DNA of 62,000 bases from Cristatella mucedo (Eukaryota; Bryozoa; Phylactolaemata; Cristatellidae): positions 3,050,001-3,112,000 of the forward strand of contig WPIO01000026.1 in NCBI GenBank assembly GCA_009760855.2, given 5' to 3'. Positions 58,301 through 62,000 of the stretch are shown here, piece by piece (positions within the stretch are counted from its first letter, which is position 1; each line of letters begins with the position of its first letter). The notes beneath the pieces were generated by a model, which searched no databases, was not told where the DNA came from, and saw only the letters and a list, made by a program, of their open reading frames with translations. A program made the position numbers and the translations under genes.

Positions 58301-61030
58301 AAGGTTTTGTCGCTCACTTTTAGGTCCCTTCATTCTATGGCTCCAGCCTATCTGTCAGATATACTACCCCATCAGGCCAAGCATCGTACCACCCACTTTT
58401 CGGAATCCAACAGTCTACAAATACCTCATACAAACCTTAAATCCTTTGGAGACCGTGCATTTAGTTCATATGCTCCCAAAGCCTGGAACTCCCTCCCGAC
58501 CTGCGTCAGAACATCCCCTGACCTGACGACATTCAAAAGGAACCTAAAAACACACCTATTTAGGACAGCATTTAGTGGGTCCCTGTGATTCGTCCTTGAT
58601 GTGCTTATGCATGCTGACACTGTGCATGCTGCCACTAACCACATTTGCATGCTGACCCTGTGCATGTCACCCCTAACCATATTATTCATTTCGTTTGTTT
58701 TTCAAGCATGATTTTACTTACCATTCAATTACATTTAACTTTACAGCAAATGTAAAGCGCCTAGAGAGAGATTAAGTTCTCTGAGGGCGCTTTATCAAGT
58801 GAATTATTATTATTATTATTGTTATTATTACGTTTTTTTATTATCCGACAACAAATACACGCGCCAACATGAACACCACTGGGGCAGCATCCAAATATAT
58901 ATAAGCATTGATGATGAGGCATGTCACTGAGCTAGCTTGGAATTTTAAATGGCATCACAGCTCATGCTCTTATCAAGTATATGTCGGGTCGAACTATGCT
59001 CAGGGCAAAAGCAATGCAAGTTTTGATCCCCCAGTAATATTCTTTAGAGTAATTACTTAATTTACTTTAGATAATTAATTGCTTTAAGCCTAGAAGGCAT
59101 GGACTGACATCCACTGGCTTGACGAAATATAAGAGAATGCAAAAACCCATCTGTTTCACAGGCAATTTGCTCAGTCCACGTGCAATTTGCTCAGTCCACG
59201 TGAACTGCCCTTTAGGTGCCCATGAAAGCACTACAACTGCACACAAAAATACTTACCAATTGACAATCTTTCTCTCCAGCATACTTTAAGAAAGAGATTG
59301 CATTATCTTATATCTTACACAAAAACTTTTATTATTAATATCATTATGCTTCGTTAAGTGTGATCAATTGTTCCTTCAGAATAACGTTCACACATGCAAC
59401 ATATGTAGCTGAAAGTAGATTCGACATCGGAGCAGACGGTCGTCTAGCAAAAGGTAGCTTTGAACCTGGCCACCTAGATATAGTATAAATGCTAGAAGAA
59501 ATATACTGGCCGAGCCAATTTTGAGCACTCAGCAGCATGCCTGCAGTGGCTCTGTGCCTGATCACGAGTCTACTTCAAGGCCCTGTCACTCACTGTCAGT
59601 AGGTCCCTCTATTCTGTCGCCCTGACCCATCTGTATAACTATTTGAGCGAATCGGCTCTCCTCTCACATCAGCTGCTACTCTGACTCGGGTCATTCAGCA
59701 GCACTAACCTAACCAACCTCAAATCCTTAGGTGATGTGCCTAAGAGTTCCTGTGCACCTAAGTCGGCAACTTAAAACCAATTGACACTTTGACATCGTAT
59801 AACGTGATGAGACTAAAAGTTCCGGCAACCTGTTCTTCACAGCTTTGTTCCTGTGAATTGTCCATATTACGTGCATGTGCATGCTAAGGAAGGCAGCAGG
59901 AGCGCAAATTACCCACTCCTGGCACGGGGAGGTAGTGACGAAAAATAACAATACCATTTTTGGTGTGCAATTATAAATAATCAGCTGATAACCTTCCTTT
60001 TCCACCTGTCTGAGGTACCCAGTAAACGATTTAGATCTCCGGCACCGCACAAATTCATTATCATGATTATTAAAGATCCCTTAATGATCTGTAAACTAAA
60101 AGTAAAATGTGCCTGCATAACATATACTGCAAAGGATAGCTAAATTTACAGCTAGGGCTTGACTCTTTATGGCTGAAGTCTAGAAACTAACATAAAATGG
60201 TGCATACAACAGCATCGGTCATATTTTCATAGAGTATCACCCCTTCTACTACGCCTTGGCATGAAATTGCTTAGCATGTTACAGTTTGCTTGGTATGCCT
60301 AGTTCTCGTGAATCACTAGCAGGGCCAAGCCAAAAGCCCACAACATACATCAGATATGCCTTTTAGATTTCTGCATAGCAAGCATTCTGAAAGCTTATCT
60401 TGAAGTAAATTCACCCCTTGAGGTAGCAATTCCTTTCACAGCAAACTAACAATTGGGTCACTTTAGCATTACACGCGATCAGGAATACTGCAAAGCATGT
60501 GGTCAGAAATGAGAGACAGAAGTATGCACAGCATATGTTATTTGAAGCTGGGAACTCGCAGACCTGCTCTTGAGGAAATCCATCACATGTTGAAAGTCAT
60601 CAATGCAGTACTCTCGCTTCATGTCGGCAAGCACCGAGTCGGAGCCTGACTGCACGGGAACATGAAGAAACGAATAGACCCGAGGGTGGCAGAGAATCTT
60701 AGCAACCTCCTGCAATGGATTGATATAGACAGCATGAATGCTCAGCACGAGCTTATGTTGCTGCTGCTGCTGATCGACGGCATGGACGATTGCCTGCTCG
60801 AAGCCATGCTTGCATTCAGCAATACATTTGCTCCGACAATGCAGCTGCGCACAACCGACTGACCTCCAAGTGCTCAAGTATGTATGGTGGATTGGTCATG
60901 CCAAGACGAAGCATGCAGCCATCGGGAATCACTTCAACAAGCTTCCAAAGAAGCTCAGGTAAAGTGAAGCCGATGTCGCGACCATAAGCCCCGAGGTCTT
61001 CCGATGTCAGCCATATCTCAACGACTCCTT
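30157..61030 (-). CDS. CDKAL1: CDKAL1-type tRNA ms2t6A37 methylthiotransferase, 3' part of a spliced gene
   Basis: Gene-level entry; coding parts are the six exons listed separately. The enzyme is a radical-SAM methylthiotransferase that converts t6A to ms2t6A at position 37 of lysine tRNA; in vertebrates it sits on the ER through a C-terminal anchor (family knowledge). Seen here are the second half of the radical-SAM barrel ([88 protein letters not shown]), then a TRAM domain, a variable linker and a putative membrane anchor. Exon phases fit exactly across introns of 154, 8156, 94 and 2635 bp, and a proposed last intron of 18708 bp. The N-terminal MTTase domain and the CxxxCxxC cluster motif must lie upstream of base 62000. 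Large introns are filled with transposons. Identity is very secure; the last exon is inferred. Confidence 0.93.
30316..34282 (-). other. Proposed CDKAL1 intron, distal part; no other gene seen
   Basis: I find no recognisable repeat family or coding motif, only short open frames. A run of AGTC units is at 31051-31066. Confidence 0.45.
34283..34374. repeat. CA microsatellite with CG interruptions
   Basis: CACACGCGCACGCGAACACA-type sequence that becomes pure CA from about 34338 to 34374. Confidence 0.92.
34690..34845 (-). repeat. SINE-A copy
   Basis: The minus strand has the head GTGATGGCTCACTAGGTAAG, B box GGATTCGAATCCTGTAG, the body and the GAGGCTGTGTAATC tail. The region before the B box contains a 10-bp inverted repeat with a 2-base gap (ACGACCTCGG and CCGAGGTCGT), stronger than in other copies. 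Confidence 0.85.
34846..38206 (-). other. Proposed CDKAL1 intron; no gene recognised
   Basis: A minus-strand open frame at 35858-36127 has a faint NQFGSLAGR block that resembles some reverse transcriptases but is too weak to call. A 9-bp stem (CGGCCATAG/CTATGGCCG) lies at about 36556-36593. Confidence 0.4.
38207..38336 (+). repeat. SINE-A copy with B-box deletion
   Basis: GATGGCCCACTAGGTAAGGT gives the A box; the sequence then jumps from ATTCAAGAACTGGG to TGATCCTTTCTTGATGC, losing the B box. The tail ACGGCTGTTAAATCAGCTAG is intact. Confidence 0.75.
39285..39975 (+). pseudogene. Decayed copy of a multi-copy invertebrate protein family of unknown function
   Basis: Collinear blocks in shifting frames read [17 protein letters not shown], then [16 protein letters not shown], then [20 protein letters not shown], then [19 protein letters not shown] recognise this order (C-x-x-C start, G-D-Q-D-K-x-x-A-P-H, W-R-E-P...DCYFC, L-N-D-L-V-R-D-L-x-L) from a protein found as many uncharacterised copies in arthropods and other invertebrates. 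I know no function for it. Stops and frameshifts are frequent, so this copy is dead. It ends against the L2-A tail at 39980. The copy number of the family suggests transposon or transposon-cargo origin, which is inference. Confidence 0.55.
39980..40130 (-). mobile_element. LINE L2-A 3' tail-only copy
   Basis: The minus strand has the ATGCTACCACTAACCATTCG region, TTTGCAGCAAATGTAGAGCA, the stem-loop with GAGATTGAGTTCTCCGAGGG and a long ATT tail (39985-40025 on the plus strand). Confidence 0.86.
40131..41585 (-). other. Proposed CDKAL1 intron; A/T-rich, no gene recognised
   Basis: Low-complexity A/T-rich sequence without motif up to the pogo-like element. Confidence 0.45.
41586..42083 (+). mobile_element. 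Internally deleted pogo-like (Tc1/mariner superfamily) transposon
   Basis: The ends are inverted repeats of about 25 bp: CCGTATTTTACTGTATATAA at the left, CCGTACTTTACTGTGTATAA reading inward from the right, both followed by GCCCC. Inside, a + strand frame near 41789-41928 reads [18 protein letters not shown] and continues to a stop. The SF-K-x-x-G-I-S-N-A-x-D-G-T-E-D-D pattern is the familiar C-terminal tail of invertebrate pogo/Tigger-like transposases. Three stops sit just upstream of RSF, and the DDD catalytic domain and DNA-binding domain are missing. It is a dead deletion derivative. A G run of 11 lies at 41650-41660. Confidence 0.78.
42084..43189 (-). other. Proposed CDKAL1 intron; no gene recognised
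   Basis: A short GA-rich stretch (42150-42180 and 42438-42480) and otherwise no feature. Confidence 0.45.
43190..43318 (+). repeat. SINE-A copy, 3' incomplete
   Basis: Head-like sequence GGATTGCCCAGCTGACGGGT, an internally duplicated CACGACCC block, B box AGGTTCGGGTCCTGC and body CTTTATTGCC. The tail is missing. It is the first of a head-to-tail group reaching 43627. Confidence 0.7.
43411..43570 (+). repeat. SINE-A copy (close to consensus)
   Basis: GTCGTGATGGCCCGGAGGTA head, B box GTGGGTTAGAATCCTGTAG, body GGGCGATCCTTTATTGCCAA, tail ACAGATGAAGCTGCTAAATC. Confidence 0.87.
43582..43627 (+). repeat. Extra SINE-A 3' tail
   Basis: AAGGCACTTCTGAAGCTATA then AATGAGGCTGTTAAATCGGC repeats the last third of SINE-A directly after a complete copy. 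It is either a partial duplication or a strongly truncated second insertion. Confidence 0.75.
43835..44265. mobile_element. Short-TIR element (MITE-like)
   Basis: The left end GCCTGAGTTTTAGTGAAACT and TGTCGG recurs inverted at 44241-44265 with one change. Similarity may extend out to CTGCA and AAAG on both sides (43816 and 44276). The interior is A/T-moderate with no recognised transposase. The superfamily is unknown. Confidence 0.6.
44298..44398 (-). mobile_element. LINE L2-A 3' tail-only copy
   Basis: An ATT tail (44298-44317 on the plus strand as AAT repeats) is followed by the minus-strand stem-loop around GAGATTAAGTTCTCTGAGGG and TTTGCAGCAAATATAAAGCG. It faces away from the larger L2-A copy at 44826. 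Confidence 0.86.
44826..45850 (+). mobile_element. LINE L2-A, 5'-truncated copy
   Basis: This copy starts inside the reverse transcriptase just after the catalytic motif (region [20 protein letters not shown]) and runs through the C-terminal domain and 3' UTR to the stem-loop near 45770-45815 and an ATT-type tail. It is very similar to the copy at 55690-58831. A small deletion near 45262 shifts the frame after [12 protein letters not shown]. It lies in the proposed long CDKAL1 intron. Confidence 0.93.
45851..48109 (-). other. Proposed CDKAL1 intron; no gene recognised
   Basis: The later part (47530 onward) may belong to the Tc1-like remnant but shows no motif. An open frame at 46214-46561 has no support. 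Confidence 0.4.
48110..48365 (+). mobile_element. Tc1-like transposase remnant (Tc1/mariner)
   Basis: Near 48315-48360 one frame reads [12 protein letters not shown] followed by a stop and G. This is the Tc1 transposase block W-P-x-Q-S-x-D-L-N-P-I-E-x-L-W that contains the second catalytic Asp/Glu region. Upstream fragments in shifting frames ([10 protein letters not shown] and [10 protein letters not shown]) resemble the family's pre-catalytic and QQDN-P-K-H segments. Several stops and frameshifts show it is dead. Inverted ends were not located. It lies in the proposed long CDKAL1 intron. Confidence 0.55.
49024..49347 (-). CDS. CDKAL1: CDKAL1 exon: rest of TRAM domain and variable linker
   Basis: The exon starts after TTGTCTGTAG and reads [20 protein letters not shown] then [11 protein letters not shown], which completes the TRAM domain (family pattern VLVP...MGK.V.V.I...GKH.M). 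A Pro-rich low-complexity linker follows, including [10 protein letters not shown], which aligns with the LAKGEVSGL region of vertebrate CDKAL1. I end the exon at 49024 (CAG then GTACGC), giving 108 codons in phase 0. Without that splice the frame reads on for 27 residues to a stop at 48940-48942 and would make a protein without a membrane anchor. Core identity is secure; the 3' boundary is inferred. Confidence 0.88.
50115..50280 (-). repeat. SINE-A copy, diverged
   Basis: The plus strand shows TGTCAGCTGATTCAACAGCC (tail), TTAAGGATTGCCCACTGCAG (body) and GGACTAGAACCCACGACC (B box), all in minus-strand SINE-A order. Confidence 0.78.
50600..51583 (+). mobile_element. LINE L2-B, internally deleted copy (second CR1/L2 family)
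   Basis: Frame 50550-50909 contains [19 protein letters not shown] and [16 protein letters not shown], where the catalytic YADD reads YAGD. It then breaks off and resumes in frame 50954-51289 with [39 protein letters not shown] and [18 protein letters not shown]. About 100 residues between catalytic and C-terminal parts are missing. A 3' UTR to about 51583 is shared with the copies at 24.6 and 12.7 kb. It is clearly a different family from L2-A. The element is dead. Confidence 0.85.
51983..52066 (-). CDS. CDKAL1: CDKAL1 internal exon (start of TRAM domain)
   Basis: An 84-bp phase-0 exon of exactly 28 codons reading [20 protein letters not shown] followed by AHNKSYDQ. It corresponds to the family segment that opens the TRAM domain (a tRNA-binding beta barrel); vertebrate CDKAL1 has a similar VLVTE...FYVAHN block. 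The acceptor has a good pyrimidine tract ending TTTTGCAG, and the donor is GTTTGT. Confidence 0.94.
52161..52407 (-). CDS. CDKAL1: CDKAL1 internal exon (end of radical-SAM barrel)
   Basis: A 247-bp exon with one base completing the split Arg codon plus 82 codons: [20 protein letters not shown] through [20 protein letters not shown] to [13 protein letters not shown]. The GFP.ET and FINQF.RPGTPAA motifs are diagnostic of MiaB/CDKAL1 methylthiotransferases. The acceptor is TCGTGTAG and the donor is GTGAGA. The 8156-bp intron upstream holds the near complete L2-A LINE, an L2-A fragment and a foldback element; the intron downstream is only 94 bp. Confidence 0.96.
52408..54525 (-). other. CDKAL1 intron; no repeat or gene recognised
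   Basis: Downstream half of the 8.2-kb intron between confirmed exons. It holds only short open frames and no known element. Confidence 0.55.
54526..54988. mobile_element. Foldback element with about 145-bp inverted arms and TTTAGGG-like core
   Basis: Bases 54526-54660 match the reverse complement of about 54855-54988; the shared inner block is GTCTGCTATGGGC, GTGCTCATAGCAGGCTCTT. Each arm holds its own palindrome (CTGCTATGGGCAC with GTGCTCATAGCAG). The loop (54662-54835) is A/T rich with several TTAGGGTTTA words. TTCTG lies directly outside both ends (54521-54525, 54989-54993), a possible 5-bp target duplication. No coding sequence. It sits just upstream of the L2-A copy. Confidence 0.75.
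54994..55689. other. CDKAL1 intron; possible 5' UTR/ORF1 region of L2-A
   Basis: It lies between the foldback element and the endonuclease of L2-A. Overlapping open frames on both strands (55093-55380) show no motif. Part of it may be L2-A 5' sequence; no other copy in the window reaches this far 5' for comparison. Confidence 0.4.
55690..58831 (+). mobile_element. LINE L2-A, near complete but inactive (CR1/L2 clade)
   Basis: ORF2 runs in four broken pieces. The first two (55724-56360) are an APE-type endonuclease: [45 protein letters not shown]. The next pieces (56360-57930) hold the linker and reverse transcriptase: [10 protein letters not shown], a stop at 57274, [50 protein letters not shown] and the catalytic FYADDTQLY. 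The C-terminal part (58001-58588) contains [11 protein letters not shown] and [17 protein letters not shown]. Breaks are frameshifts near 55905 and 56355, the stop, and a 2-base loss near 57927 compared with the copy at 44826. The usual GDFN of the endonuclease reads GNFN. The 3' UTR ends in a stem-loop (58752-58800) and an ATT repeat. The 5' end is uncertain; ORF1 was not recognised. Confidence 0.93.
59169..59208. repeat. Tandem repeat of a 20-bp word
   Basis: CAATTTGCTCAGTCCACGTG occurs twice in immediate succession, with one changed flank base. Confidence 0.85.
59556..59765 (+). mobile_element. LINE L2-A-type C-terminal fragment
   Basis: One frame reads [20 protein letters not shown], then [16 protein letters not shown], then [11 protein letters not shown]. 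This matches the L2-A C-terminal domain ([19 protein letters not shown]...[11 protein letters not shown]). Neither the catalytic region nor the tail is present. Confidence 0.7.
60564..60709 (-). CDS. CDKAL1: CDKAL1 internal exon (radical-SAM core, VPVQS motif)
   Basis: A 146-bp exon reading [20 protein letters not shown], then [15 protein letters not shown] and [13 protein letters not shown], with two bases of an Arg codon left over. The P-V-Q-S block and the M-K-R-E-Y pattern are hallmarks of the MiaB/CDKAL1 radical-SAM barrel. The acceptor follows CCATTGCAG. The donor is GTCTGC, which is weak after GT but is required: the leftover AG joins the first G of the next exon to give Arg, and the protein continues VPDLTVATD exactly as in the family. 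Confidence 0.95.
60864..61030 (-). CDS. CDKAL1: CDKAL1 internal exon (radical-SAM core)
   Basis: This exon is read on the minus strand from 61030 down to 60864 (167 bp). It begins with two bases that finish a split Glu codon, then reads [20 protein letters not shown] and continues to [17 protein letters not shown]. It matches the radical-SAM barrel of CDKAL1, where the [15 protein letters not shown] block is nearly invariant. The acceptor is TTTTTACAG and the donor is GTCAGT. It lies 154 bp upstream of the next exon, and the phase is continuous (HLE followed by EVAKIL). The upstream intron is longer than 970 bp and its other end is not in the window. Confidence 0.95.
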
Positions 61031-61878
61031 CTGTAAAAATTTTTTACCAACAATGTGACAGAAAGGCAAATAATACATGTGCACCAAAATTGCAGCCATT
61101 TTAGCATCTCGAAAACATCTAATATAAACCATTTGCCAAAATTCTCCGATGGTGCCATTCTGGGGCACCACCGCCAGGGCGACCACATTTCCCCAGACAC
61201 TTGACACTCCCACTGAGGCAAGCCTTCATAAAGAAAAGGTGCTATCTGTATGACTATCCAATCTGGGGTCTCCTAACTCAGAGAGGGCACGAACGGCCCA
61301 AAGTGCAATGCTTGCAAAAACCCATCTAGCATGAACGAGCGACTAGCACTACAGGTAAGTGACTGAATACACAGCAGGAAATACAAAGCATACCATTTGA
61401 CAAATGACCCCAAAAGTCACTTGTCCATAAAATGTAATCAGTAGTTGCTTTAAGAGTCTCACTTGTATACCAAGTTAAATGCCTTAGCAGCTTTCATCCC
61501 ATCTCGATACCACAACCTGGGTCGTGAAGTCCAAGCACCTACAGTATTACGTGTCCACGCACAAGGTACACAGCCTCGAACCTTGTAAAGCAGCAACGAT
61601 ACAGCTAAGGAGGAGGTATCGTGCTTTGGCCAGCACTGCATTTGCTGATCAGCCAGTGCTGCTCCCTTTAGGCTGCTCTTTCTCTCTTGCGCCCCACATG
61701 GGATACCAGACATGGGAACAGGCTGGAGACTCTTAGAAAAAATAAACTGGGATCGCTGCAAAACGATAGCACGTAATTTGAATGGCAGCGACAATCATTT
61801 AAACCTTAGGATGGGCTACACCAGTCACCAATGTAAGCACGTTGCAATGTTTGCAGACAATGTAAAGGAACAGCTGCC
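61031..61878 (-). other. CDKAL1 intron upstream of the first visible exon
   Basis: An open frame at 61459-61794 was checked for the CDKAL1 cluster motif and does not match. I see no exon here. Confidence 0.5.
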
Positions 61879-61997
<119 letters not shown>

Positions 61998-62000
61998 GGA

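Noticed and set aside
61459-61794. Possible upstream CDKAL1 exon with GCVPCAW resembling GCVPQAQ or the CxxxCxxC cluster
   Set aside because: The spacing and following residues do not match either motif, and no suitable splice pair fits the required one-base phase.

Overview
The window is animal (metazoan) nuclear DNA, most likely from a large, repeat-rich invertebrate genome. The evidence is spliced exons with GT/AG borders, tRNA-derived SINEs, CR1/L2-type LINEs, pogo-like, Tc1-like and hAT-like DNA transposon remnants, and long microsatellites. There are no operons or other prokaryotic features. I cannot name the species; a lophotrochozoan or flatworm is possible, but this is a guess.

One host gene can be supported: the 3' part of CDKAL1, the tRNA ms2t6A37 methylthiotransferase, on the minus strand. 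Five exons are clear by protein similarity, phase and splice sites (60864-61030, 60564-60709, 52161-52407, 51983-52066, 49024-49347). A sixth and last exon at 30157-30315, encoding a C-terminal membrane anchor, is inferred. The gene therefore spans at least 31 kb, mostly intron, and its 5' exons lie beyond base 62000. No other host gene could be recognised. Positions 1-30156 look like repeat-filled intergenic DNA.

Repeats dominate. LINE family L2-A has one near complete but dead copy (about 55690-58831) and many 5'-truncated or tail-only copies. Two old copies (about 14230-16905 and 17191-18975) each carry a nested SINE. LINE family L2-B has copies near 50600-51583 (+), 24625-25470 (-) and 12691-13010 (-). 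There are two tRNA-headed SINE families. SINE-A (about 150-160 bp) has at least eight copies and ends in a small stem-loop. SINE-B has a tRNA-like head joined to a tail that closely matches the 3' stem-loop of LINE L2-A, which suggests it borrows the L2-A machinery.

DNA transposon remnants include a SPIN-like hAT miniature element (2235-2418), an internally deleted pogo-like element (41586-42083), a Tc1-like transposase scrap (about 48110-48365), a short-TIR element (43835-44265) and two foldback elements with long inverted arms (21561-22240, 54526-54988). A decayed copy of a multi-copy invertebrate protein family of unknown function lies at about 39285-39975.

Odd structures include an exact 120-bp inverted duplication inside a dead LINE, a perfect 18-bp hairpin at 28850, a strong hairpin at 7645, an isolated GC-rich patch near 20.9 kb and long G/C homopolymers. 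No previously undescribed gene system was found. The most interesting items are the SPIN-like element, the L2-A/SINE-B tail sharing, the foldback elements and the distant CDKAL1 tail-anchor exon.
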